Below, one piece after another: positions 12,101 through 28,377 of a DNA stretch of 64,000 nt (positions within the stretch are counted from its first letter, which is position 1; each line of letters starts with the position of its first letter). A model generated the notes under the pieces. It was not told where the DNA came from. It saw only the letters and a list, made by a program, of their open reading frames with translations, and did not search any database. The DNA is from Mugil cephalus. Its lineage: Eukaryota; Chordata; Actinopteri; Mugiliformes; Mugilidae. The DNA is taken from the NCBI RefSeq assembly GCF_022458985.1, contig NC_061789.1, positions 20,626,357-20,690,356 on the forward strand, given 5' to 3'. The position numbers and the translations under genes were made by a program.

Positions 12101-15100
12101 ATCCTCCACTCACTCAGGTTAAATAGAAACTGATTTTTTTCCTGGTCATGAAGATGTGTACAGTTCAGTCTCAGCTTTTAAATCCTAATCAAAAACTGTT
12201 TACTTTTTCAAAGGTCTCAGGGATTTTAATACACCAGTTATCAGATAACTGGTGTATTAGTTCTACTGATGTCATGTATTGCATTTGCAGACAAACAGTG
12301 CATGTTCATAAAAAGCTTGCTTTTGTGTCTGGGTGCAGAGCTGGCGATGTTTGTACATAAAGAGCCTGTGTTACCCCAAGGGGCTAAGACTTTACCATCT
12401 AAGCAAGCTCAGCTGGACATCCAGCTGGAGACAGCTGCTGGAGATCCCTCACATTACCCCGGTAACAGTCATGCTTGTAAACAACACATTTCAAAAAACT
12501 TTCATGAAGACAGCTGACTCCCAAATGTAATCCTTTTCCACACAATAATACAAAGTAATCCTCTCATTCTTGTAATAGGCTTCACAACAGTGTCCTTGTT
12601 GAGCTATTTAAACCTGGAAGACTCTGCACAGTTCTATGATGGGATGAAACCACAAGAGAACCAGACCTTTCAGATAAACTCCAAAGTGGTGACTGTTACT
12701 GTCAGTAACAGAAACACAAGCCTTCTCAAAGAGCCAGTCAACATTACTTTGTACCACCTGACGGTAGGTAAACAAGAAATATATTTGTGTTCTGTTTCAA
12801 ATTGTTTAACTGTTAACTAACAGCCATTATGTCTGGTGTATTTATTTATTTTACAGTCAAATGATACTCCCCACATGTGTGTGTTCTGGGATTCTTCTTG
12901 GAACGGAGGGTCATGGTCTGCTCGTGGCTGCAGTGTAGTGGAGTCCAATCTGAAATACACTGTGTGTTCCTGTAATCATCTGAGCAGCTTTGCTGTGCTC
13001 ATGGCCCTCTATGAGATGGAGGTTAACACTCCCTTCGATGCACAATGATGTCACCCATAATGTTTATAGCTGAGGCAGCTTTTTGTGTTTTGTAAAGTAA
13101 CCACCCCATCTCTGTCCCAACAGGACAGGTTTGAGCTGCAGCTGCTCACCTGGGTGGGCCTGTCCCTATCACTGGTTTGCCTGTTCATCTGCATCTTGAC
13201 GTTCTCAATGATCCGTTCCATAAAAAGCCCAAGAACCACCATCCACCTTCACCTCTGCATCAGCCTCTTTATTGCTAACCTCGTCTTCCTTTCAGGCATC
13301 TCTCAGACAACGAACCGGGTAAATATACAAAAGTTTACTGCGAGCAAAAGTTTTAGCTACCTGCAAATGCAGTGGAGGCATAGACAATAAGTCACATTGC
13401 TCTTCGTTTCCATCTCTTTCATCATGTGTCCATTTTCCCAGCCGTTATCCTGATCCCTCTCTCCGCCCTTTAGGTTGGCTGTGGAGTGGTAGCAGGGCTG
13501 CTGCATTTCTTCTACCTGGCAGCATTTTGCTGGATGTGTTTGGAAGGAATACAACTCTTTAGGATGGTAGTCCTGGTCTTTAATGCAAACTTCAAAACCA
13601 GCTACATGTTGGCAGGTGGCTATGGCGTCCCAGCAGTGATTGTTGCTGTCTCTGCATTAGTTAATCCCAAAGGCTATGGCACCAAGACATAGTAAGTTCC
13701 CTTTGTTTCCTCTACTGCTATTGAAATTTTAATTCAATCTTGAATTTCAAAGTTACTTTGAAATATAGAGCAATGAGCTGTTTGCATTTCAGTTGCTGGC
13801 TAAACTTGGAGTCCATTTGGAGTTTCTTTGGCCCTGCCTGCCTGATCATCATTGTAAGGATTTGAGAAAATTGTATTGCGATTTAAATGGTGTCCCCATG
13901 CGGTTGTCTAACCTCATCTTTGTTTTCTTTTAGATAAACATTTTCTTCTTTCTCATCACTGTGTGGAAGTTGGCAGAGAAGTTCTCCAGTCTGAACCCTG
14001 ACCTGGACAAACTGCAGAAAATAAAGTAAGTCAGATCTGACACACAAACTGCCAGCAACTGTCAGATTCATACCTTACTCTGAGTCATACGTTTGCCATG
14101 GTTAGACTGTTGAGGTGCATCAGAAATGTCCTTCATGAGCTCACATTGCCTCCTGCAGGGCATTCGTCATCACTGCAGTGGCTCAGCTGTGTATACTGGG
14201 CACCATGTGGATTTTCGGTTGTTTCCAGTTTCAGAAGGGCACCATAGCCATGTCCTACTTGTTCACCATCCTCGGCAGCCTCCAGGGCCTGATGCTCTTT
14301 GTCATGCACTGTCTGTTTTCCAAACAGGTCGGTCCAGTTTCTCTAAAAATAAAGAAAAAACGCTTTGCCACCTCTTATGAAGACTCAATTTGTATTCTGA
14401 TTTCAGGTGCGGGATGAGTATAGAAACATCCTTTCCAGATTCTGCGCACCTCGGAAGAAGAGCTACTCTCAGTTTAGTAGCTCCCTCTCCAGCAAAGCAC
14501 ATGTAAGCAGATATTTATATTCCACTATGGCAATTCTTTATCAAACAAGCGCCTAGATTGCTCATCAAGCAAGAGTAAAATGAAATCCAATAGATTAAGC
14601 ATGGGTTGACATTTGACCAATAGTGGGATAACTGAATAGACTTGGACGTAGGCTGAGATAAACTTTAATGATCCACAAAACAAATAAAATAAATTAAAAT
14701 TTTCAGGATTCTACTAAACTAAGTTTGTATGATTTAAGTTTCAAAACATGTATCTCATGTTGCAGCATCTGGAACACTCTTTGCTCCATTTTCATTGAGA
14801 AGTCCCTCTTGAACACTCATTCCATTCTTGTCATTTGATTTTGGACAGTCACTCTATTACATATTTAATATGTAAATTAGCAATTTAAAAAAAAAATTTG
14901 CTGCAAAGAGCATTCCAGACAGCTTAGGAGCAGGGATTCCTGCAGGAGGGTAATTGCCTTTTCTAATTTTTCACACCTTTTGCATGCACACAATTAAACT
15001 CTATGAAAACAATGAAAGTGCAATGTGTCCTCTTTAATGGCGTTAAATCATTGATGATTGATCCATTCCAAAGTTAAACACCTGTTTCTTTCCAAATTTA

Positions 15101-15269
15101 AAGATGAAGAGGTATTACATGCGGTGTGAAATGGAGCATATTAGTGACAAACAAAGGCCTTCCTAATGATGAAAGTGCAGGAGTTTTCATGATTAACTGA
15201 ACTGTCTCTCCCCTTCCCTGTCCTTAGACATCCAAGAGCAGCCACGACACAGGGGAGTCTCACATTTGA
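9120..15269 (+). CDS. adgre5-like: Adhesion G protein-coupled receptor E (CD97/ADGRE5-like)
   Basis: A 19-exon model totals 2,307 nt (768 aa): 9120-9150, 10148-10219, 10322-10447, 10546-10698, 10808-10960, 11232-11354, 11497-11540, 11631-11735, 11964-12117, 12339-12461, 12579-12763, 12857-13021, 13124-13318, 13474-13691, 13793-13853, 13934-14025, 14159-14327, 14407-14502, 15228-15269. A signal peptide ([16 protein letters not shown]) leads into a Cys-rich stub and four EGF modules, each on its own phase-1 exon. Three begin with a calcium-binding pattern (DEDEC, DINEC, DINEC). A GAIN domain follows with a GPS ending [11 protein letters not shown], where autoproteolysis would cut between L and S. 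Then come seven transmembrane helices and a Ser-rich tail ending GESHI. Family knowledge: these surface receptors of leukocytes bind ligands such as CD55 and signal through the tethered agonist. Position next to ptger1, as in human 19p13.12, favours ADGRE5, but EMR-like paralogues cannot be excluded. Confidence 0.9.
10522..11046 (+). repeat. 262-bp tandem duplication carrying an EGF exon
   Basis: Positions 10522-10783 and 10784-11046 are two direct copies offset by exactly 262 bases. Each has an intron 3' end, one 153-nt EGF exon and the start of the next intron. The copies are about 95% alike. The exons differ at nine bases, eight of them in seven codons that change amino acid. About 95 bases of the downstream intron differ at only two positions. 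Both copies keep the acceptor, donor and phase, so both are predicted to be used. Confidence 0.93.
12227..12259. repeat. Perfect 33-bp palindrome (hairpin)
   Basis: The left arm TAATACACCAGTTATC (12227-12242) and right arm GATAACTGGTGTATTA (12244-12259) are exact reverse complements with a one-base spacer. The palindrome lies in the intron before a GAIN-domain exon of the adhesion GPCR. It would form a strong hairpin in RNA or a cruciform in DNA. It resembles no TIR I recognise. Confidence 0.9.
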
Positions 15270-16004
15270 GGAGCTCAGTGGGGACTTGGGAGAAACTGAT
15301 CTGCTGAAGACTGCCATTTCACAGTCCACTATTGCCCTGCCATATGTAGCCGACGCATCATTTTCTTTTCTTTTATAAATTTTTTTGCGAAGATCGTTGT
15401 CGTTAAACATATGAAATAATCCACTGGATTTCAGTCATTCAAAACAAGCTAAGGATATCAGGATCTATGACTAATTTAAGACAACAAATGTTGAAATTTG
15501 CATTATGATGATGAAGACCTGTTTTGACCTGTTTATTTAAAAATGCTTGTTGTCTTATCCAGGTACTTTATTCAACTAACAAAGACAATCGTACAGCTAT
15601 TTCTGAGGATTTTTTAATTATTTTTTATTGATCCTGGACCCAAGGACAGTTTGAAACAGAGCTATATTTTAAATATGTTTACAGTATTTTGCTGGGCATT
15701 CATGCACTGTATATTGTATCAAATTTTGTTTATTTATGTTTGAAACTGCAATTTCAGAAATACCTTTACTTAGCACTTTCTGCAATATTAACATGATTAG
15801 AAGTATATAGTAGTATATAGTATAGCATATAGTAGTTAACTATATAATTGGACATTGGAATTGTGTTGAAGTTGAAAATAGTCACCTTTGTGCACCTTTT
15901 TCATTTTTGCATTGCATGTCTTTCAACATGTGAATTGTTTAGCTGTAGTTTTAAATATTTTAAGAAGAAGTGTTTTGCTGTTTTCTACTGGGAGCTTTAA
16001 ACAG

Positions 16005-16010
16005 AATAAA
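16005..16010 (+). terminator. Polyadenylation signal of the adhesion GPCR
   Basis: A canonical AATAAA lies about 740 bases after the stop codon, in an AT-rich 3' UTR with no other gene, and is the likely end of the transcript. Confidence 0.6.
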
Positions 16011-16599
16011 TATTCTGATATTATATATGAACTCATATTCAAGGCATCTGATTTTCTATAAAGAATAAGCCACCTATTAAGAGCAGAATGACAGAATGAC
16101 TAATGTCATGGCTCAAAAGTATTCTGCTACTTTTCCCGTTCACACCCCGTGCCACATACAGCAGGATTTGCCTGTACAACCTAAAACAAAACAATTATAT
16201 ACAAAGAGGAAATGGGAGACCCTACCCCTTTGCCTCCTGTTTATGTGAGATCACAGACATAATGGCCTGAAAAAAACTCTGAAGCCCACAAATTACAATT
16301 ACAAAACAAACATTAACGAGAGAGAAAGCTGTTATCTTTTGGTTTTTGCTTTACCTTGTGTCACATTTTAAACACATAATAAATTTATCTCTAATTTATT
16401 CTAAAATATCAAAGTCATCTTTAGTATATGCCAGTATCCCTGAGGCACCAAATCATCCTTGCAATCTTCAAAAGCCATCTGATAACTGCAGCTTTTGTTT
16501 ATATAACACTGGATAATAACAGCCATATAGCCAGTCAGATACAGAAATCGCTTTTTGTTTCAAGGAAATTATTAGTGATATTACCAGTGGCTGACTCTT

Positions 16600-16953
16600 A
16601 ATATGACCATTCAAGCAACAGTGGATCAATACTACAAAACTGCAGTTATCCACTACAGGATCGGCACAAAGGATGAATCGGAGGAAGTTAAGCAGACATG
16701 GACAGAGGGGCGGACATGTAAGTTTAGCATGGAGAGATAAAATAGTTGGCGAGTCTCCAGAGAGGGAGATCAGACAGAAAGAGAAACTTTCAGAGGCACG
16801 TAAAAAAATACAGAGAGAGAGCAACAAGAGCAAATTATTGTGAGCGTCTTTGATAAGCGAATGTAGCTCTCTGCTCACAAGACATTCACCTTATCTCGTT
16901 TATTTGGAGCCATACCAAAGAATCTTCCAGCATTCATCCAGCATCATCTGAAG
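16600..16953 (+). other. Possible non-coding first exon of ptger1
   Basis: A purine-rich segment ends with 'catctgaag' followed by the strong donor GTAGGT at 16954. The ptger1 start codon at 18309 sits directly after an acceptor (ctctatag). Joining them would give an untranslated first exon and a 1.35-kb intron, an arrangement known for EP receptor genes. The 5' limit is a guess. The antisense open frame at 16468-16878 has no recognisable domain. Confidence 0.4.
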
Positions 16954-18308
16954 GTAGGTTTACTGCTTATTCAGGAACATTGAATGGGGATTAACTTCAC
17001 AGGTAACGTTCTTAGCTCATTGTGACCTGGTTATATATCTGTGTAAATTAAAATGAAATGTGTGTAAAAGAATATACTATCGTCGGTAAAGTTGAGATAA
17101 AATATGTTTAACTTGTTCTGATGAAATGATTGTGACAATGTGATTTATAAAAATATGAATAAATGTATTCTAACTCCATGAGCAACAGCGTACACGCTAA
17201 AGAAAATGATTCATTGGGTTAGTCAGTATAGCTGAAAATCAAGAGCTTTTTCTGGATAAAGAAAGAAATGCATTATGTGTATACATTACAATGAGTAAAT
17301 AACTACATGTTGGTCTAACTGAAAAAAAAAAAAGAATATAGTCCCAACTCAAACATACATGCATTTTCAACAGACATTTCTTCTCAATGCTACAAACAAT
17401 TCATTAGTAACTGTAGCTCAAAATCTAGAGCTTTTTCTGCACAAAAAAATAAGTTTAAGTGAAAACAAATAAAGTAGTCTTAACTCAATGATACAAGGTG
17501 AGCAAGTTTGAGCCTGACATGGACATTCCTTACTTTGCTTGAGATGTTGAGATTGAATTTGTCTGAAGATATTCCATAGACTATGCCCTGGCTGACAGCA
17601 ATATAATGCATGTCACCATGTTTGTAGATTGACTATAGACAGAGTAAAAGGGCAGACAGAAATGCAGAAATGTGAGTTAATGGATGTGTTAATGGAAAAA
17701 GAGACACTGAATTTATTTATTTTATGTGAAGCTCCATAACATTTGTAATACAAAGCAAACTTCAAAACACTTTGAAGTTCGCTCACCTCAAGTTGGAAAT
17801 GAACCAGATCCAGTTTTGGCAATCATTTCGATCTCTGGTGCTTGTTGCGCTGCTGATCAAAACAGGTTTATGTAAAACTGACACACTCTGCTGGTTTAAC
17901 AGCGTCAGATATCAAAAACAAAGACTGTTGAGCCAAAAAAATGTCAAGTTAAAACTGAGTTTCATTTCACCCAACGTTTGGTTCCCATTTAAATTGAGGA
18001 TTAGTTTACAACAGGAGAATGATCAAAAGTTATTGGAATGTTTAAATAAATCTCTCCCTGACTTAAAAATACACAAAAAGTCGGGCACTATGACAGTTCA
18101 AGGTCACGAAGAGAGGGTAGATAAAGTGTGAACTGGTTATATGGCAAAGGAGAGATACGACAGCCTGCTGTGCAAAATACCTCAAAATTGCATAAGTTCC
18201 TTCTATTTCCAAATCACAGTTGACTAAACAAAACACTCTCTGGCCTTTATCTGATCCTCTTGATTATTGCCTGCATTTATTTAATCTTTGTCTTGTAATT
18301 CTCTATAG
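16954..18308. other. Presumed ptger1 intron 1
   Basis: AT-rich with no gene. Two diverged direct copies of a motif around 'gagctttttctg' occur near 17236 and 17424. The 119-aa open frame at 17772-18131 has no recognisable domain. Confidence 0.4.
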
Positions 18309-19626
18309 ATGGCACTGGAGATGATGACAACATCTTTACTCACGACTTTATTTCCTCCATCATCCACACCGCCCTTCCTCCACCAGAACCGGACGATCAA
18401 CTCCTCTGATCAGTCTTGGCTGAACAATAGCACTTTCACACCCATTCAGCCTTCAGGTTTAGTGATGTCTTGCGTAACTATGATATTTGGCATCATCTCC
18501 AACCTGACTGCTCTGGGCATCCTGGCTAGGTCACGTGTCAAATTCCGCCACCAAGCCAAAGCATCATTTCTACTACTAACAGTGGCTTTGCTTTTGGCTG
18601 ACCTCGGAGGTCATGTAATCCCTGGTGCCTTTGCATTGGAAATGCGCATCAAGCTGATTTACAACATAAAGCCTATCAGTAAATTTTGTAATGTCTTTGG
18701 AGCATGTATGGTTTTTTTTGGCTTATGCCCTTTGCTGTTTGGCTGTGCCATGGCAGTAGAGCGTTGTGTGGCAATCACCCAACCCTTTTTTCATGCGTCT
18801 ATGATTACAGTGGCTCACATGTGGAGAGTTGTATTATTTCTGTCCTCTCTTGCAATTGTTCTGGCAGTTCTACCTTTTTTTGCAGTGGGTGAGTATAAAC
18901 CCCAGTTTCCGGATACATGGTGTTTCTTGCCTATCCATAAATCAGAGCCTGAAGCTGACACTAATCTGGCTCTGGCCTTCTCATGTCTGGGTCTCACTGC
19001 ACTCATTCTTTCCCTGCTCTGCAACATCCTGAGTAGTGGAGCATTGCTGCGAGGCAGGATAAAGTCGCACAACGCTCAGAACAAAGTTGGAGCTCGTCGT
19101 GGATCAGCAGTATCATCTTCCTCTTTATTTTTTACATTGGATGTGGAGGTGATGGTGCAGCTGGCAATGGTCACCGTGGTTTCCTGTGTCTGCTGGGGCC
19201 CCTTTCTGGTAAGTACTTATCCATATGATTTGAAGAATTTGTCACTTTAGAAGAGCTTCAGTGGTCAGATCTATTTGAGAATATAGTTTTAGAAACTATA
19301 TCACATTAGTAAATAAGTTAAACCTTGTGAGTGATAATATTTTTCCTTCACTACAGATTCACATTCTTGTGGTGCAGCTCAATCACAGACATGCCTCAGC
19401 TGGGAAAGACGGATTTTTTATTCTGGCCTTACGTATAGCCTCCTGGAATCAGATTTTAGACCCTTGGGTTTACATCTTGCTCAGGAGGACAATGCTTTCC
19501 AGAGTTTGCTGTGGTCGCTATACACAGAGATCCACAGTGAGAAGCTCCTGTTCATACACAAGATACAAGGCTTCAGTCTGCAATGACGATGTTTCTCTGG
19601 AAGTTTTCTCTTATGATCAGAAATAA
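18309..19626 (+). CDS. ptger1: Prostaglandin E2 receptor EP1 subtype
   Basis: Two coding exons, 18309-19208 and 19357-19626, give 389 aa, close to human EP1 (402 aa). The N-terminus is short with NRT, NSS and NNS glycosylation sites. TM1-TM6 are on exon 1 and TM7 plus the tail on exon 2; the intron falls in TM6, as in prostanoid receptor genes. Diagnostic features are [13 protein letters not shown] at the end of TM3 (an ERC in place of DRY, typical of prostanoid receptors) and [20 protein letters not shown] in TM7, with the arginine that binds the prostanoid carboxylate. EP1 couples mainly to Gq and raises calcium. The start was chosen at the first ATG after a splice-like AG; M at 18321 or 18324 could also serve. 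Teleosts carry more than one EP1 paralogue, so the suffix is open. Confidence 0.9.
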
Positions 19627-19627
19627 A
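19622..19627 (+). terminator. Candidate polyadenylation signal overlapping the ptger1 stop
   Basis: AATAAA overlaps the TAA stop codon (AAATAAAATA). I see no other canonical signal before the slc27a1 promoter. If used, the 3' UTR would be about 20-30 bases; a variant signal further on remains possible. Confidence 0.3.
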
Positions 19628-19844
19628 ATATATCATTACATGTGTGTTGTCAAAATGTACATGTGTTATTTTCCACAGGACTTGCTGAAGTCAATATTTA
19701 GCAACCATTTGGCCCGCAAATCGTGTAACAGACTTAACACAGCATTTCACAACATGAACATTCAGTTAGCAGTCTGTGCCGGTGTTATTTCATCAATAGC
19801 AGCCACCTGCAAATCCTGCAGTTGGACAATTTGGGTGGAGCTAA

Positions 19845-20623
19845 TTCGGACCAATCACAATTGAGAAGAGTTTGACGGACTCTGAGTTTGACCAATCGCT
19901 GAGCAGCTGGAGATGGTTCGCATCCGCGGTGGGCGGTGCTTCTTTTGGCAGTGGCTCTGTTCAACATGGAGTACAGAGAGTAGTCCGGTCCACTCTGTGT
20001 TTCACCGCGCCCTCTCATTCACTTTTTTTTTTTTTTTTGCCACTCCGAGCACACATTTTAAACTCTCCGTCGTAGATGGAAGCCTGTAGGATTCGTCGAC
20101 GTACGGTTGTCCTTTTCCCAGATGTAGTTTGAATGTATTCTTAACTATTTAACAGTGACCGGGTTGACGAACTGTAAAACTGGTGCAACACTTCAAAACT
20201 ACTGGTGTCTCTGGAAACGATTCATTGTAGAGTTTCGCGAATCCACCGACATTGGGAGGACGGTTTGAATACACGATAAGTTTCCGCCAAGGCAACACAT
20301 TAACAGATTTTGTGGGGTAATCGGGTGAAAGGTGACATCGCTTCAGTCCATTGGCTCGTAGGTAGGTAAGTTGTGGGCAAAATTTCCGGTTTTGTAAGTC
20401 TTGTAACCGTCATTGGCACTCGTTTATGCAGACTAAACTATTTAAATGTGATAGCTTGTAGTAGGGTTTTTTTGTGTAATAGTTAGCTCATACCTTAAAA
20501 ACGTTTTCTATGTGTACCAGCCTCCACTACAGTACGCCGGCCCCTTGAGAGGAACCAAGGCAAGCTGTAGCCCATTCTTTAGTAAAAAAAAGCCCATCCT
20601 TCTCCTTTTACTCCGTGACGAGG
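19845..20623 (+). promoter_or_regulatory. Promoter and 5' UTR region of slc27a1
   Basis: Two CCAAT boxes in direct orientation (19851-19855 and 19892-19896) lie 41 bases apart, followed by a more GC-rich segment with several CpGs. This looks like a TATA-less promoter for slc27a1. A possible donor in the leader (gtaggtaag, about 20360) hints at a spliced 5' UTR. The transcription start is not visible. Confidence 0.35.
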
Positions 20624-24695
<4,072 letters not shown>

Positions 24696-25689
24696 CATGT
24701 AGGCCATAGCAAGGCAGGCCAGAGCGCCACAGTTAACCAGATACTGTTAAAAGAGTTATGCATAGAGGGGGGCCTGCACTATTCAGTCTCGGTGCACTAC
24801 TGGCTGGATTTTAACCTTTCAGGGAAAATAATTAAGAGGACTACTTATGAAGACAGAGTACTGTTACAGATGATGTTTTTAACACTGTTTACGTAACACA
24901 CTAGGACATGATGTGAGGGCATTAATTCCCTTTAATAGCTTATTTTCCATTTTAAATGAACACCTCATAAAGCCTTCGAGCATCACCGCACAAAATATCT
25001 CTATAGGATGCATGTTACAATAATAAGGAAAGAAATGAGTACCTATTTATGAAATAAGCTGCTCTATCAGGTCAGCTCTATGTTGGTTTAAACACTACTA
25101 TTGTTACTTGTGTGTGTTTCATTGATGCTGAGAGACCATACTTAAACATTCAGTGTAGGTGACTACTAGTTACATTAACCATGGGATCGTTACCATTTTT
25201 GATGCAATGAAAAACTAACTCTATTCGTCAGGTTGACATTGGTTTGCAGATGCACAAATATTATTACTAATGTGTGCCTTCTATGAAACTCAAAATTCCA
25301 TTTTTGATGCTTTTTTTTGGACAGGAGCTCAAATGATTGTGGAAATCACAGTAGTGACTGTGTTTTGTGCATAGCTGAGTTTTACATTGTTGGTTGTCAT
25401 TTTATGTAATAATTTTTATCATTGTGGGTTAATATATGAGCGTTAAAAAACTGTGAAAACATTTTCAATCGTACATCTGTTGTGTTGTAACCCAAATTAA
25501 ATATTTTAAAATTTGTGTTTCATGTCATTCATCCAAAAAAAAACTTCAAAAGCAATATTCTGCTGGTGTAACTTGACCACCCATGCCCATAATCTCCTTT
25601 TACAAAAGACAAAATGATCAAATCCTCATTAAATTTCTTTTTCATTGGATTTTTATACAACAATTTGTGGAGTGTATCATGGAGGTGAA
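24696..25689. other. Convergent 3' UTR region between slc27a1 and the TRIM gene
   Basis: No gene is seen. An ATTAAA at about 25495 could be the slc27a1 polyadenylation signal. The two genes end tail to tail, so their 3' UTRs may touch or overlap. Confidence 0.45.
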
Positions 25690-28377
25690 TTAGCGGTCCA
25701 CTGAAAGACATATACGTGTAGGGAGGATTTTCAGTGGATGCTCTTTGCAAGCTGTGCAAAAGTAGGGAAAGGCTCTGGGTGTGACGATATTTGTGAAAGT
25801 GTAGAGAGGTGTTCTCTCTCCAGGGCTGTAAAAGGCCACCTTGCCTCGGTCCATGTCTAAAAGCACTCTTATCACGTCTGGCTTCTTGGTCATGTTGAGT
25901 GGCTCCCATGGCGCTGTGCAGGCTTTGTGCTCTCCATTGCGAAACCTTATAGTCCAGAATCCCTCTGCTGGCGTGAGCACATGTTTACCCTTCCTGCTAA
26001 TGGACTCGCTGGCTACTCCCACCACCCAATAGGTGTTGTCATTCACCTCCACATCCCAGCTATGGCGTCCAGAGGAGAAGCCCTCAGCACCCAGCATCTC
26101 TGCGCTGATGTCGAAGCGCTCGGGGTTGTCTGGTACCTTGAAAATCTGGGTGGAGTTGTGCACAACTGTTAGGTCCTCAGAGATGATGAAGCAGCTAGCT
26201 GCTGTGTTGGGATCCAGAATCACAGGATCTTGGAAGGGGAAACAAGTTGGAAGTTACTCAAGTCACAGGAAAATGGAGTAATCGCATAGTAATCTTTTTG
26301 AGGAACTCACTATATTTTACTATGCTCTTCATCTTCTCCCACACTTTATATTTCAGAGAGCCCAAGTGCTTGGCCACATCAATGAGAGCACCAGGAATCA
26401 TTTTTGGATCAAGAGAAGTTCGCCAGGTCCTGGAAAGATGGTTCAGAACTTAGTTTCTGACAGCTGTGTCTGCAAAGACATATTATACCAACAATAAGCT
26501 GCACAGAATGCTAGATGTGCTAACACTTACCTCCTTATTGTCTCTTTGTAATTCTAAAAAAAAAAATGGAAGAGAACATCATTCATCAGATTATGTGCAT
26601 AACAGTGCACAACAAATTCAAATTATATTATTTGAATTGTCAAAACTACCTTAAGAAATTTGACATTTTCAACTTCCATGTCCTGTTCCACTAGTCTGAT
26701 GGTGTTGGAAAGAGATGTCATTTCATTGTCCATCTCCTCAATTTTCTCTCTAATCATCAGGTTCTTCTGTTCCTGCTCAGCCTTTAAAGCAGACAGTCTC
26801 GAATCCTCCTGCTCTCTCAGAAAATGGTAAAGGGCTTCAAAATCCTGTTTGATCTGTGCTTCAGTGTGTTCAGCTTGGTTCTGGAAAGAGACAGGGTTGA
26901 TGTATAGTCACTGCACCTGGACACTTTGGTATGTAACCTTTGTCCGTGATGGGTCTGACAGTACCTTCACGTGTTCTGCCATTTCCTCACAGGCCATTTT
27001 TGCTTTCTTGTACAGCTGCAACTTCTCTTTCAAAGGCAAGAGTGCACTCTTCAGTTCCTCCTAAAATGTCAGTGACAGGACAGCTCTTAAAAACAAGGTC
27101 AGTATGGCGGACGGCCAAGCTGTCAACACATTGTGAGGCTCTCAGCTGCCACATACTCTTCTGTGGCAACATTCCATGTAAATCCAAAGCTTCACAATAT
27201 TGCAACATCAAATTAGAGGGACAAATCTTCAGAGGAGAATGAATTGCCTCAGTAACATAAGCACAATCAGTCCTGTGTAGTCCAAGATTGGGACGCAATT
27301 TGGCAACCGGTAGATTTCAGAATCATATTACTACTCAGGGTTCCCTGACTTCCAGAGGGGGCAGAGGACATCAGAATGAATGTAGTGTCACAGAAACCTG
27401 GTGGGAGTCGAGTTTCAGTCCTCTCAGGACCCCAACAGCGAACCAAATATATAAACCTATATTTAGAACGATCATGAACTCTGCTGAAAAGCCTTCACAC
27501 ATTCTGTTTCAACATATCAGGCTTAGAGAGGTGTAAAAAGTAGGGACAAAACAATAAAAAAACAATAAACAATGTAGTTTCACACTGTTGACAAGCTTTA
27601 AATTTAAATGATGTCTAGTTCCATTGTGGCACTACCTGAATGTATGACACGATGAGATTTAGATTTAAATAAACAGCGAAACTAACCATTTATTATTATT
27701 TTCAGATTACGTAAATCGTCTTCATATTTTAAATGTGGAGGCTCAACCTTGCTCTAGTTGACATTAGATTGCAGCCTATGAAGACATACATGTAGGTCAC
27801 CATGTCAGCACTGTGACAGACATTTCAACAAACATTTCATCATCCATTCCGGGCTGCAATCACCCCTAATAAAACAAAGGAAAACGATTTGAGCAACGCA
27901 ATATTTCCCAAGCAGCCCATGCAGTCCGTCAAGAGACATGTCCTTCGAATGTGAAACAGCCTTTAACATGCCTACCTTACAGTCATGAGCGCCTTCCCCA
28001 ATGGGATAGAGCCTGTGCCCAGTGTGTGCAGCTGCTTTTCCACACACACCGCAAATTGGCTCCAAGTCCTCCACGCAGAAAAGAGTGAGCTTTTCTCCAT
28101 GCTCTTTACAAGCTTCCGGGTCATTCTTGCTCCTGTCTTCCCTGAGCGATTCACAGGCCTTCTCGAGAACATTGCTCACCACTATTTGATCCATGGAGGA
28201 GCGGCGCCAGCACAGAGGACAGTAGTGTGAATCCCTACCTCCTTGTGTGTCCCAGTTGTCTCTTAGACAGGGTTTACAGAATCTGTGTTTGCAAGTCAGA
28301 ACAACTGGCTGGCTGAGAATATGTCCACAAATTGGACAGGAGAGGTCATCCTCGATATGAGCACGTCTAGTGGCCAT
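25690..28377 (-). CDS. TRIM family E3 ubiquitin ligase with PRY-SPRY (TRIM35/A33-like)
   Basis: Six exons on the minus strand total 1,410 nt (469 aa): 28377-27976, 27060-26965, 26880-26650, 26553-26531, 26429-26311, 26228-25690. Exon 1 has a C3HC4 RING (CPICG...[10 protein letters not shown]...CPLC, residues about 14-60) and a B-box 2 ([12 protein letters not shown]...CGVCG...HTGHRL, residues about 89-125). Exons 2-3 form the coiled coil, and exon 4 is the 23-nt micro-exon typical of TRIM genes. The last exon is PRY-SPRY (LDPNTAA..., [25 protein letters not shown]). The exon pattern and sequence fit the large fish TRIM35/zinc-binding protein A33-like group. Such genes have expanded in teleosts and some act in innate immunity; a one-to-one human orthologue cannot be named. 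All domains look intact. Confidence 0.9.

Noticed and set aside
16468-16878. 136-aa antisense open frame upstream of ptger1
   Set aside because: Low-complexity, Leu/Ser-rich, no domain, no splice context; it is antisense to the likely ptger1 leader.
17772-18131. 119-aa open frame before ptger1
   Set aside because: No signal, domain or homologue recognised; it stops before the ptger1 start and lies in the presumed intron.
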